21,576 nt of DNA, taken from contig VYDC01000248.1 in assembly GCA_009843585.1 (NCBI GenBank), positions 1 to 21,576 on the forward strand, given 5' to 3'. Under the pieces are notes generated by a model, which was not told where the DNA came from, searched no databases, and saw only the letters and a program-made list of their open reading frames with translations. The stretch is from Chloroflexota bacterium. GTDB taxonomy: Bacteria > Chloroflexota > Dehalococcoidia > UBA2979. The translations under genes were made by a program, and so were the position numbers. Of this stretch, positions 1 through 7,829 are shown in pieces (the first letter of the stretch is position 1; each line of letters begins with the position of its first letter).

Positions 1-249
1 GCGGGGGCGGGCGGCGTGTGCGCGGCTTCCTCGGCTAACCGCAGGGGCGAGGGGCCGGCTACGTGCGCTGCCGAGGTGGTCCGGGATTTCGGCGGCGATC
101 TCCTCGTCCTCGACGGCGGAGGACGCCGGGGGCTCTCACCATCCACGGTCGTCGATCTCACCCGCCGCCCTCCGGTGCTCCTGCGCGAGGGACCGATCAC
201 AGCGGGCGAGCTCGGGATCGACGAGCCGGGCGGCCCCCGCCCCGCCTGA
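1..249 (+). CDS. tsaC: Threonylcarbamoyl-AMP synthase (TsaC/YrdC/Sua5 family), 3' end only
   Basis: The reading frame is open from the first base and stops with TGA at 247-249, so only the last 82 residues are present. They carry the end of the YrdC fold: an 'ASSANRRGE' segment matching the family's TSAN-x-SGE motif, then 'LVLDGG', then 'PSTVVDLTRRPPVLLREG', which matches the very conserved PSTVVD...lREG block. The family makes L-threonylcarbamoyl-AMP from threonine, bicarbonate and ATP in the cytoplasm, the first step of t6A modification of ANN-decoding tRNAs. The protein ends about 10 residues after the REG motif, so it lacks the extra C-terminal Sua5 domain and is the short TsaC type. An internal GTG at 16 is in frame but is not a true start, because conserved sequence begins before it. 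It is followed 32 nt later by the mug-like gene. Confidence 0.85.
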   Translation, partial: AGAGGVCAASSANRRGEGPATCAAEVVRDFGGDLLVLDGGGRRGLSPSTVVDLTRRPPVLLREGPITAGELGIDEPGGPRPA

Positions 250-281
250 CGGCGGCGGGCGGCGGGCGGGGGAGGCTGCGG

Positions 282-833
282 ATGGCGGAGCCGGAGACCC
301 TGCCCGACCTGCTCGCGCCGGGCCTCGCGCTCGTTTTCGTGGGGATCAACCCGGGCGAGCGATCGGCGGAGCTCCGGCACTACTACGCGCACAGGGGCAA
401 CGGGTTCTGGGCCGCTCTCTCGTCGTCGCCGCTGGTCGGGCGGCGCCTCGGGCCGGAGGACGACGGATCCCTGCCCGAGGCGGAGGGGATCGGGTTCACC
501 GACGTCGTGAAGCGGGTCGTCACCGACAGCACCCAGATCAGCGACGAGGAGCTGCGGGCGGCCGAACCCGCCTTCCGCGCGCGCATCGCCGCGGCCGCCC
601 CGCGGGCGGTCTGTCTGACGAGTGGACGGGCGTTCGATGTCCTCTTCCCCGGTCTGCGTCCTGCGGGGAGCTGGGGCCGGCAGGCCTCGACGCTTGAGGG
701 AGCCTCGCTCTGGGTCATGCCCTCCACCTCGGGTCGCGCCGTCGGCTCCCGGCACCACGTGCACCGCGTGCTCGCGGAGCTCGCCTGCTTCCTCGGCCGG
801 GGGGCCTCGGAGGGGGCGGCTTCCGGGCCCTGA
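282..833 (+). CDS. mug: Mug/TDG-family mismatch-specific uracil/thymine DNA glycosylase
   Basis: The 183-residue protein belongs to the Mug/TDG branch of uracil-DNA glycosylases, which remove U or T opposite G (and ethenocytosine) in base-excision repair. Seen in the sequence: motif 'VGINPG' near residues 18-23, whose Asn is the catalytic residue position in Mug/TDG; 'HYYAHRGNGFW', matching the HxFAxxxNRFW segment that follows; and 'MPSTSGRA' near the C-terminus, in the place of the NPSGLNR-type DNA-intercalating loop. The length is close to the E. coli enzyme (168 aa). The ATG at 282 is chosen because GGAGG lies just upstream (271-275) and the family homology begins a few residues later; the frame stays open further upstream but that part overlaps the tsaC end and shows no family similarity. 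In the FW motif Asn-Gly replaces the usual Asn-Arg. Confidence 0.93.
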   Translation: MAEPETLPDLLAPGLALVFVGINPGERSAELRHYYAHRGNGFWAALSSSPLVGRRLGPEDDGSLPEAEGIGFTDVVKRVVTDSTQISDEELRAAEPAFRARIAAAAPRAVCLTSGRAFDVLFPGLRPAGSWGRQASTLEGASLWVMPSTSGRAVGSRHHVHRVLAELACFLGRGASEGAASGP

Positions 834-936
834 GCCCGTAGGCGGGGGGTGCCCTCACGCGCGAGCGGGTACCCTCGCCCGCCACGGGCGGGAGCGCGGT
901 GGGGACGTCGATGCCAGAGCGGAGGCGGGAGAGCCC

Positions 937-3411
937 GTGAGGCGCCGGCGCGCGGGGAGCGCGCAGGCGGCTCGCGCTGCCCTCTCCGGCGCCCGGGTGG
1001 CGGGCCGCCTCGGCGCCGCCCTGGTGCGCCACGCGAGCCGTCGGGCGTGGCCGGTCGCCTCCGGACGCCTGGCCGTGGCCGGCCCGGGCGCCCCGATCGA
1101 GGTGCTCCGCGACCGGCACGGCGTTCCGCATCTCGTCGCCGCATCGGAGCAGGACGCCCTCTTCGGTCAGGGATTCGTACACGCGCAGGACCGGCTCTTC
1201 CAGATGGAACTCGTGCGCCGACTGGCGGCCGGGCGCCTCTCGGAGGCGTTCGGGGCTCGCGCGCTTCAGGCCGACCGATTCCATCGCCGCCTCGGCCTCG
1301 TCGAGCTCGCGCAGCGCGACGTCGACGCCGCCTCTGCCGTCGATCGCGCATCCCTCGAGGCCTACGCGGAGGGTGTGAACGCGGGACTCGCGACGCTGCG
1401 CGGGCTCCCGCCCGAGTTCGGCCTGCTCGGCATCGGCGCGGAACCCTGGCGCGCGTGGCACTCGACGCTCGTCGTCCGGCTGCTGTTCCTCACGTTCGCG
1501 ACGAACTGGGAGACGGAGCTGTTGCGCGCGGAGCTGCTGCAGCGGCTCGGGCCCGCCGGCGCCGCGGGCGCCGAGCCCGGACCGCTCTCCCCGCCGGGCG
1601 GGCGCGCTCCGGCAGGCTGGCGCCGCACGGCGACGGGCGCCGACGCCCCCGGTGCCCTCGAGCGGCTGCTCACCGCTCACGCCGCAGCGCGCGAGGCCGG
1701 CCTCGCGGCGGGTCTCCCCGCGGCCGGCGGCGCCTCCAACGCCTTCGCCGTCGCGCCGGCGCGCAGCGAGACGGGGGCACCCCTGCTCGCAGCCGATCCG
1801 CACCTCGCGCCACGACTCCCGGGCTTCTTCCACCTCGTGCACATCAGGGGCGGCGCGCTGAACGTCGCCGGGGCCGACATACCGGGACTGCCCGGGGTCG
1901 CGATCGGGCACAACGGCGCGCTCGCGTGGGGCCTGACTGCGGGCCTTGCCGACGTCGCCGACTGCTACGTCGAGCAACTGGACCCCGAGGATCCCGGGCG
2001 CTACCGAACGCCCGACGGGTGGTCGCGCGGGCGCTGGCGCGTGGAGACCATCGCCGTGCGAGGCGGCGCGCCGGTGGTGGAACGGGTGCTGGAGACCCGG
2101 CACGGACCGATCGTGGGCCCGGCGCTTCCCGGCGAGGAGCGAGCGATCGCGCTTGACGCCACGCCGCTCGCTCCCGGCGACGTGGCGGGTCCGCTGCTCG
2201 CTCTGGGACGGGCGCGGAGCATCGAGGACCTTGAGGTCGCTCTCGCGCGCTGGCCCGGATCGACCTTCAACGCCGTCTACGCGCACCGGGAGGGGTCCAT
2301 CGGCTACCGGCTCGTCGGTCGCGTCCAGCGGCGCGAGCCCGGTGAGGGGCTGCTCCCGCGAGCGGGCGGATCATCACCGGGCCCGCCTCCGCCGCGTGAC
2401 CCGTCGGAGCTGCCCCGGCTGACCGATCCCGCGTCGGGCGTCGTGCTCTCGGCCAACGAGCCCCCGGGCGGGCCGCTCGAGCTCGGCGAGGAGTGGTGCG
2501 AGTCCTGGCGCGCCGAGCGCATCGCGGAGCTGCTCGCCGCGCGGGAGAGCCACAACGCGGCCTCGCTCGCGGCGATCCAGCTCGACCTGTACTCGGCGCC
2601 GATGGTGCGGCTGCGCGACCTGCTGCTGGCCGCGGGCGCGGTGCCCCCCGACGGCGCCGCACGGGGGCTCGTCGGGGACTGGGACGGGCGCCTTCTCGCC
2701 TCGAGCGCGGCCGCGGCGATCGTCGAGAGCGCCTTCATCGAGATCGCCCGCTCGGTCGCCTCGCGCGTCGCCGGCCCCGCCGCACGCGTCGTGCTCGGCC
2801 GGGGCCTCGACGGGGGGCACCCGCACTCGAGCTTTCACTACCGGATGCAGGGCTGGCTGCTCGAGCTGCTCCACTCGCCCCGTCCGCCGGTCTTCCGCGA
2901 TCGGGCCGATCGCGACAGGCTGCTCCGCGCGGCGGCCGGGCGCGCGCTCGCCGCGCTCGAGGCGCAGCTGGGCGGCGATCCCGCCGCCTGGAGCTGGGGG
3001 GCGCTCCACAGCCGCCGGCTGGAGCACCCGCTGGCCGCCGTCCCGCTGCTCGGCCGGCTCTGGTCGCGTGGGCCCTACCCGACCGGGGGCGACGTCAACA
3101 CCGTGAGTCAGGCCGGGTACAGCCTCGTCGACGGACCGGGAGCGACCGCGAACGTTCCCGTCTACCGGCAGATCATCGATCTCGCGGATCCCGATCGCTC
3201 GCTGGCCCTGCTCCCCGGCGGTGTCTCTGGCATCCCCGGCCACCCGCGCTACGATGACTGCATCGAAGAGATGCTCGAGGGCCGCTACCGACCGCTTCTC
3301 TTCTCGCTCCCTGCCGTCGAGGCGGCACTGGAGTCGCGGCTGGAGCTCGTTCCGGTCTCCGACCCGCCCGGCGCGGCGGCGAGGCGTCCGGCTGCGGAGG
3401 AGCTGGGATGA
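937..3411 (+). CDS. Penicillin acylase family (S45) Ntn-hydrolase
   Basis: This is an 824-residue precursor of the self-cleaving penicillin/AHL/cephalosporin acylase family, which hydrolyses amide bonds of acylated substrates. Alpha-chain motifs are 'RDRHGVPHLVA' (from residue 59) and 'FVHAQDRLFQMEL' (80-92). The autoprocessing site is 'GGASNAFAV'. Taking Ser267 as residue 1 of the beta chain, His289 is beta-23 and Asn507 (in 'SANEPPGG') is beta-241. These match the Ser-B1, B23 and Asn-B241 positions of the family, so the catalytic set looks intact. 'SNA' after cleavage and His at B23 resemble AHL and lipopeptide acylases more than E. coli penicillin G acylase, but the substrate cannot be assigned. 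'WGLTAGLADVADCY' and 'GGVSGIPGHPRYDD' are further family signatures. GTG at 937 follows GGAGGCGGGAGAG. No hydrophobic signal peptide is visible from that start, which is unusual for a family that is mostly exported. The stop overlaps the next start by 4 nt. Confidence 0.92.
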   Translation: MRRRRAGSAQAARAALSGARVAGRLGAALVRHASRRAWPVASGRLAVAGPGAPIEVLRDRHGVPHLVAASEQDALFGQGFVHAQDRLFQMELVRRLAAGRLSEAFGARALQADRFHRRLGLVELAQRDVDAASAVDRASLEAYAEGVNAGLATLRGLPPEFGLLGIGAEPWRAWHSTLVVRLLFLTFATNWETELLRAELLQRLGPAGAAGAEPGPLSPPGGRAPAGWRRTATGADAPGALERLLTAHAAAREAGLAAGLPAAGGASNAFAVAPARSETGAPLLAADPHLAPRLPGFFHLVHIRGGALNVAGADIPGLPGVAIGHNGALAWGLTAGLADVADCYVEQLDPEDPGRYRTPDGWSRGRWRVETIAVRGGAPVVERVLETRHGPIVGPALPGEERAIALDATPLAPGDVAGPLLALGRARSIEDLEVALARWPGSTFNAVYAHREGSIGYRLVGRVQRREPGEGLLPRAGGSSPGPPPPRDPSELPRLTDPASGVVLSANEPPGGPLELGEEWCESWRAERIAELLAARESHNAASLAAIQLDLYSAPMVRLRDLLLAAGAVPPDGAARGLVGDWDGRLLASSAAAAIVESAFIEIARSVASRVAGPAARVVLGRGLDGGHPHSSFHYRMQGWLLELLHSPRPPVFRDRADRDRLLRAAAGRALAALEAQLGGDPAAWSWGALHSRRLEHPLAAVPLLGRLWSRGPYPTGGDVNTVSQAGYSLVDGPGATANVPVYRQIIDLADPDRSLALLPGGVSGIPGHPRYDDCIEEMLEGRYRPLLFSLPAVEAALESRLELVPVSDPPGAAARRPAAEELG

Positions 3412-4481
3412 GCACGACGCCCGAGGCATCGGCCGCGTTCGCGGAGCGCGCCGAGCGCTACCGCGGCCTGGTCGAGGCGGAGATGCGCGCGATCGTGGGG
3501 ACGGGGCCGGCCGAGCTCTTCGGCTGGATGCGCTATCACCTCGGCTGGGAGGACGCCGCGGGCCGCCCCGCACCCGGCTCGCCCGGAAAGAGGCTGCGCC
3601 CCGTCGCGCTCCTGCTCGCGACCGAGCTGGTCGGCGGGGAGGCCGCGCCGGCGGCGCCGGCGGCGGCCGCGGTCGAGCTGGTGCACGCCTTCTCGCTGGT
3701 GCACGACGACGTCATGGACGGGAGCCGTCTGCGCCGAGAGCGCCCGGCGCTCTGGACGATCTCCGGACCGAGCCAGGCCATCAACACCGGCGACGGCCTC
3801 TTCACGCTCGCCCACTACGCGATGCACCGCCTCTCGGCACGCGGCTACGCGGAGCGCCGGATTCTGGATGCGATGCGGGAGCTCGCCGAGGGAACCGTGC
3901 GTCTGGTCGAGGGTCAGTACCTCGACATCTCGTTCGAGCAGCGTGCCGATGTCGCCACGCGCGATTACCTCGTGATGGCCGCCGGCAAGACGGCGGCGAT
4001 GTTCGCCTGCCCGTTCGCGATCGGAGCGCTTCTGGGCGGCGCGGAGGGGCGCGTCGTGGCCGCCTTCCGCGAGTTCGGTGCGCGCCTCGGCATCGCGTTT
4101 CAGGCGGTCGACGACGTGCTCGGCGCCTGGGGGGATCCCGGCGTGACCGGCAAGCCGGCCGGCGACGACTTGCGCACCCGCAAGAAGAGCTATCCGGTCG
4201 TCTGGGCGCTGGAATCGGGCGCCGAACGGGATCCGGACGCCGTGCGCGAGCTCGCCGCCGTCTACGCCACGCCGCCGCCCGACGACCCGGCCGCCGCGGA
4301 CGCTGAGGCCCGGCACCTCGCCGCGCTGGTCGAGCGCGCGGGCGGCCGCGAGGCGGCGACGCGCATCGCCGCCGACGAGAGCGCGGCCGCGCTCGACGCG
4401 GTCGAGACGGCGGGCCTCGGCGCCGAGGCGGTGGCGCTCCTGCGCACCTTCGCCGAATCGGTGATCGCCCGCGAGAGGTGA
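3408..4481 (+). CDS. Polyprenyl (geranylgeranyl-type) diphosphate synthase
   Basis: The 357-residue protein is an all-alpha trans-isoprenyl diphosphate synthase that condenses isopentenyl diphosphate with an allylic diphosphate. The first aspartate-rich motif is DDVMD at residues 100-104, followed by the conserved arginines in 'GSRLRRERP'. The second is DDVLG at 235-239, the DDxxG/D form often seen in actinobacterial members, followed by 'GDPGVTGKPAGDDLRTRKKSYP', shown here only as a landmark. 'KRLRPVALLL' provides the IPP-binding Lys/Arg, and 'EGQYLDI' and 'GKTAAMF' are further family blocks. Chain length cannot be set reliably from sequence; a C20 product is a guess from the actinobacterial pattern. 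ATG at 3408 overlaps the acylase stop (ATGA) and has GGAGGAG upstream, so the two genes are translationally coupled. No squalene/phytoene synthase or terpene cyclase is nearby. Confidence 0.92.
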   Translation: MSTTPEASAAFAERAERYRGLVEAEMRAIVGTGPAELFGWMRYHLGWEDAAGRPAPGSPGKRLRPVALLLATELVGGEAAPAAPAAAAVELVHAFSLVHDDVMDGSRLRRERPALWTISGPSQAINTGDGLFTLAHYAMHRLSARGYAERRILDAMRELAEGTVRLVEGQYLDISFEQRADVATRDYLVMAAGKTAAMFACPFAIGALLGGAEGRVVAAFREFGARLGIAFQAVDDVLGAWGDPGVTGKPAGDDLRTRKKSYPVVWALESGAERDPDAVRELAAVYATPPPDDPAAADAEARHLAALVERAGGREAATRIAADESAAALDAVETAGLGAEAVALLRTFAESVIARER

Positions 4482-4589
4482 TCGCGTGGGCTGGCCCGCC
4501 CCCCTCGCTCGCGATTGCGTGCGCGCCCTGCCTCTCCGAGGATCGGTGTGGTCGCGACGCGTTCGCTTCGCGATGACGGGAGTCGCTTG

Positions 4590-5777
4590 ATGCGGAAGAA
4601 GACGATCCGCGACGTTGACATCGCCGGCAAGCGCGTGCTGCTCCGGGTCGACTACAACGTGCAGGTCGAGGACGGTTTCGTCTTCGACGACCTGCGCCTG
4701 CGGGAGTCGCTGCCGACCATCGAGCTGCTGCGCGCGGCCGGCTGCCGCATCGCCATCGCCTCGCACCGCGGGCGACCGCGCGGCGAGGTGGTGCCCGAGC
4801 TCCGCAACGGGCCGGTCGCCCAGCACCTTCGCGGGCTGCTCGACGCCCCCGTGCTCGCTGTGGACGGCTGCGTCGGCAGCGATGTCGAGAATGCCGTCGC
4901 GGCGCTCGGCCCCGGCGAAATCCTGATGCTCGAGAACCTCCGCTTCCACCCCGAGGAGGCGGCCAACGATCCGGCCTTCGCGGGCGCCCTCGCGCGCCTG
5001 GGCGATCTCTACGTGAACGACGCATTCGGCAGCGCGCACCGTGCGCATGCCTCGCTGGTGGCGGTCGCGGAGCACCTGCCGGCCGTCGCGGGCCTCCTGC
5101 TCGAGCGCGAGGTCGACATGCTCGAGGCCGTGACGCGAGGCCCCGAGCGGCCGCTGGGGCTCGTGCTGGGCGGCTCGAAGATCACCGACAAGGTGCTCAT
5201 CCTCGAGAACCTGATCGAGATGGCCGATGTCGTCTGCATCGGCGGCGCGATGGCGAACACCTTCCTCAAGGCGGGCGGCACCGACGTCGCCGACTCCCTG
5301 GTCGAGGACGAGCGGCTCGATGCCGCCGCCCGGTGCATGGCGCATGCGGCGCGCCACGAGGTGCGGATCGTGCTCCCCCGCGACGTCGTCGCCGCCTTCG
5401 GCTCTCCCTACCGCGGATCGGTGCGCACGCTGCCGGTCGCCAGGGTCCCGGCCGGCTGGCGCATTCTCGACGTCGGGCCGGCGACGGCTCGCGCCTTCCG
5501 CGCCTCGCTGACCGGGATGCGCACCGTCATCTGGAACGGGCCGCTCGGCCTCTTCGAGCACGATCGCTTCGCCGAGGGCTCCCTCGCCATGGCGCGCACA
5601 CTCGCCGAACTGGACGCGACGACGGTCGTGGGGGGTGGCGAGACGGCGGCGGCGATCCACCGCGCCGGCGTCTCCGGAGACGTCACGCACCTCTCCACGG
5701 GCGGCGGCGCATCGTTGATGCTCCTGCAGGGCCGTCCACTTCCCGCCGTCGAGGCGCTGCTCGACGCCGAGGCGTAG
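4590..5777 (+). CDS. pgk: Phosphoglycerate kinase
   Basis: This is a full-length (395 aa) phosphoglycerate kinase that interconverts 1,3-bisphosphoglycerate + ADP and 3-phosphoglycerate + ATP in the cytoplasm. Family blocks appear in order: 'RVDYNV' near the N-terminus, 'SHRGRPRG', 'LRFHPEE', 'YVNDAFGSAHRAHAS', 'GGSKITDKV', 'GGAMANTFLKAGG', 'WNGPLGLFE' and 'STGGGASL'. ATG at 4590 is chosen because GGGAG lies 7 nt upstream and 'RVLLRVDYNV' then falls at the usual distance; the frame is open upstream but not conserved. The ADP/ATP-site motif GGGD reads GGGE here (Glu351), and DFNVP reads DYNVQ. These are substitutions but not obviously inactivating, since Glu keeps the carboxylate. The gene opens the pgk-apgM-tpiA run after a 108-nt gap in which I see no clear promoter. 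Confidence 0.98.
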   Translation: MRKKTIRDVDIAGKRVLLRVDYNVQVEDGFVFDDLRLRESLPTIELLRAAGCRIAIASHRGRPRGEVVPELRNGPVAQHLRGLLDAPVLAVDGCVGSDVENAVAALGPGEILMLENLRFHPEEAANDPAFAGALARLGDLYVNDAFGSAHRAHASLVAVAEHLPAVAGLLLEREVDMLEAVTRGPERPLGLVLGGSKITDKVLILENLIEMADVVCIGGAMANTFLKAGGTDVADSLVEDERLDAAARCMAHAARHEVRIVLPRDVVAAFGSPYRGSVRTLPVARVPAGWRILDVGPATARAFRASLTGMRTVIWNGPLGLFEHDRFAEGSLAMARTLAELDATTVVGGGETAAAIHRAGVSGDVTHLSTGGGASLMLLQGRPLPAVEALLDAEA

Positions 5778-5802
5778 GGGCGCTCCGCGGCGTCGCCCCT
5801 GC

Positions 5803-5808
5803 TAGCAT
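5803..5808 (+). promoter_or_regulatory. -10 box of a likely leaderless promoter for apgM
   Basis: TAGCAT lies exactly 6 nt before the apgM ATG at 5815 and no Shine-Dalgarno sequence is present. This is the geometry of a leaderless transcript, in which transcription starts at the start codon. No convincing -35 box is seen. The short gap to pgk (37 nt) means readthrough from pgk is also likely. Confidence 0.5.
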
Positions 5809-5814
5809 CGACGC

Positions 5815-7035
5815 ATGGATCCCGAGCTGATCCGCCGCCTCGCGACGCCGGCCTCGACCAAGGTCATGCTGTGCGTCATGGACGGTCTCGGCGGCCTGCC
5901 GGGGCCGCGGGGGCGCACCGAGCTCGAGGAGGCGGACAGCCCACAGCTCGACCGCCTCGCCGAGCTCGGGGCGGTCGGGCAGAGCGTTCCGGTCGGCATC
6001 GGCATTACGCCTGGCTCCGGCCCCGGCCACCTCGCGCTCTTCGGGCTCGATCCGCTGCGATACGAGGTCGGACGCGGGGCGCTCGAGGCGACCGGCATCG
6101 AGCTGGACCTCGGCCCGCGCGACCTGGCGGCGCGCGGGAACCTCTGCACCGTCGACGCCGACGGGCTCATCGTCGACCGGCGGGCCGGGCGCGTCGCGAC
6201 GGAGGTGACCGCGGAGATCGCGGGGGTGCTCTCTGCGGTGGCTCTCCCCGGGGTCGAGCTCATGGTGAGGCCCGTCCGCGAGCATCGCTTCGTGCTCGTG
6301 CTCCGAGGAGACGACCTTTCGGCCGACGTCTCGGAGACCGACCCGCAGCGCGTCGGCGTCCCGCCGCTGGAGGCCGAGCCCCTCGCGGGAGCGGGGGACG
6401 GCACCGGCCCGGCCGCCGAGCGCACGGCGGAGCTCGTCAACGGCTTCGTGTCCGAGGCCCGGAGGCTGCTCCGGACGCGGGAGCGGGCCAACGCGCTGAC
6501 GCTGCGCGGCTGGGCGACGCGCCCGGACCTGCCGCAGCTCCCGGCTCTGTGGCGCCTCCGGGCGGCGGCGGTCGCCACCTACCCGATGTACCGCGGCCTG
6601 GCGCGGCTCGTCGGCATGGACGTCCTGGATGCCGGCGACTCCATCGAGACGCAGATCGCCGCGCTCGGCCGCCACTGGGCGGAGTACGATTTCTTCTTCG
6701 TGCACTGGAAGCACACGGACTCGGCCGGCGAGGACGGCGACTTTCTGCGCAAGGTGCGGGCGATCGAGGAATTTGATCGAGCGATTCCCCGCCTCCTCGC
6801 GCTCGGGCCGGACGTGCTGGTCGTGACCGGCGATCACTCGACGCCGGCGATGATGGCGGCGCACTCCTGGCACCCGGTCCCGCTGCTGATCTCGGGGCGC
6901 CACGTGCGCGTCGACGACTCCCACGGCTTCGGGGAGGGCGAGTGCGCCAGAGGCGGCCTCGGCACGATCCCGGCTCGTGAGGTGCTGCCGCTCGCCTTCG
7001 CGCACGCCGGCCGGCTCGCGAAGTACGGGGCGTAG
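5815..7035 (+). CDS. apgM: Cofactor-independent phosphoglycerate mutase, archaeal type (ApgM)
   Basis: The 406-residue protein belongs to the alkaline-phosphatase superfamily branch of archaeal-type phosphoglycerate mutases, which convert 3- to 2-phosphoglycerate without 2,3-bisphosphoglycerate. Visible motifs are 'VMDGLGG' (metal-binding Asp near the N-terminus), 'ITPGSGPGHLALFG' with the phospho-accepting Ser at residue 68, 'HWKHTDSAGEDGD' (metal ligands) and 'VTGDHSTP' plus 'HSWHPVPLLI' near the C-terminus. The length matches the family (about 400 aa), well short of the 510-aa GpmI enzyme. The ATG at 5815 is the only good start and is preceded by a leaderless-type -10 box. The position between pgk and tpiA supports the glycolytic role. 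The stop codon is 2 nt before tpiA. Confidence 0.97.
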   Translation: MDPELIRRLATPASTKVMLCVMDGLGGLPGPRGRTELEEADSPQLDRLAELGAVGQSVPVGIGITPGSGPGHLALFGLDPLRYEVGRGALEATGIELDLGPRDLAARGNLCTVDADGLIVDRRAGRVATEVTAEIAGVLSAVALPGVELMVRPVREHRFVLVLRGDDLSADVSETDPQRVGVPPLEAEPLAGAGDGTGPAAERTAELVNGFVSEARRLLRTRERANALTLRGWATRPDLPQLPALWRLRAAAVATYPMYRGLARLVGMDVLDAGDSIETQIAALGRHWAEYDFFFVHWKHTDSAGEDGDFLRKVRAIEEFDRAIPRLLALGPDVLVVTGDHSTPAMMAAHSWHPVPLLISGRHVRVDDSHGFGEGECARGGLGTIPAREVLPLAFAHAGRLAKYGA

Positions 7036-7037
7036 CG

Positions 7038-7826
7038 GTGCCGGCGGCGGGCGGCGTGCAGGGGCGGCGCCCGCTCGTGGGCGGCAACTGGAAGATGCAC
7101 ACCACGCGCGAGGAGGCGCGGTCGCTCGTCCGGGAGCTGCGCTCGGAGCTCGACGGCCTGGAGGGAATCGACATCGTGATCTTCCCGCCGGCGCCGTGGC
7201 TCGCCGACGCGCACGACCTGCTCGCCGGGAGCACGCTCCGCGTCGGCGCCCAGCACGCGCACTGGGAGCGCTCGGGCGCCTTCACCGGTGCGGTGAGCGC
7301 GCACCAGCTGGCCGGCGTCGTGGACTACGTCCTCGTCGGGCACTCCGAGCGCCGCCAGCTCTTTCACGAGTGCGACCGGGCGACCGCCCGACTCCTGGGC
7401 GCGGCGCTGGCGGCCGGTCTGAGCCCGCTTCTCGCCGTCGGGGAGACCGCCGCCGAGCGGGATCGCGGCGAGGCGGAGGCGGTGATCGAGAGGCAGCTGC
7501 TCGCGGCACTCGACGGCCTGCAGCGGCTCGACGGCCGCGTCGCGGTGGCCTACGAGCCGGTGTGGGCTATCGGGCGGGGTGAGAGCGCGACGCCGTCTCA
7601 GGCGGAGGAGGGATGCGCGACCGTGCGCCGCATCGTCGCGGAGCGCTTCGGTGCCGACGCCGCGGCGCGCGCACGGGTGCTCTACGGCGGCTCCGTGAGC
7701 GCCGCGACCGCCGGAGAGCTCGCCGCCCTCCCCTCGGGCGACGGGGCGCTCGTGGGGGGCGCCTCCCTGCGGGCGGCCGAGTTCGCGGGAATCTGCCGCG
7801 AGGTGGCGCCGTCCGGGGGCGGATGA
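7038..7826 (+). CDS. tpiA: Triosephosphate isomerase
   Basis: This 262-residue TIM-barrel enzyme interconverts dihydroxyacetone phosphate and glyceraldehyde 3-phosphate. Catalytic residues are in place: Lys19 in 'GNWKM', His102 in 'GHSERR' and Glu173 in 'AYEPVWAIG'. 'LYGGSV' and 'GALVGGASL' form the phosphate-binding end. Three normally conserved spots differ. 'AQN' is AQH (71-73), 'GAFTGE' is GAFTGA (Ala85), and the loop-6 'AIGTG' is AIGRG. The first two sit at positions used in the dimer interface of known enzymes. GTG at 7038 is the likely start, 2 nt after the apgM stop; conserved sequence starts about 14 residues later. The gene sits in a tight cluster with miaA 3 nt downstream, which implies co-transcription. 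Confidence 0.98.
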   Translation: MPAAGGVQGRRPLVGGNWKMHTTREEARSLVRELRSELDGLEGIDIVIFPPAPWLADAHDLLAGSTLRVGAQHAHWERSGAFTGAVSAHQLAGVVDYVLVGHSERRQLFHECDRATARLLGAALAAGLSPLLAVGETAAERDRGEAEAVIERQLLAALDGLQRLDGRVAVAYEPVWAIGRGESATPSQAEEGCATVRRIVAERFGADAAARARVLYGGSVSAATAGELAALPSGDGALVGGASLRAAEFAGICREVAPSGGG

Positions 7827-7829
7827 TCG

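Noticed and set aside
878..892. CCCGCC-ACG-GGCGGG hairpin between mug and the acylase gene
   Set aside because: Short, GC-only and without a T-tract; the 103-nt gap gives no other sign of a terminator, so it is not listed.
715..2286. A 523-codon minus-strand frame opposite mug and the acylase
   Set aside because: Low-complexity Arg/Ala/Gly/Pro translation, no family motifs, antisense to conserved genes.
3285..5690. An 801-codon open frame on the minus strand across the acylase end, polyprenyl synthase and pgk
   Set aside because: It runs antisense to three genes with clear family motifs, has no recognisable domain and is Arg-rich. Long shadow frames are expected at this GC content.
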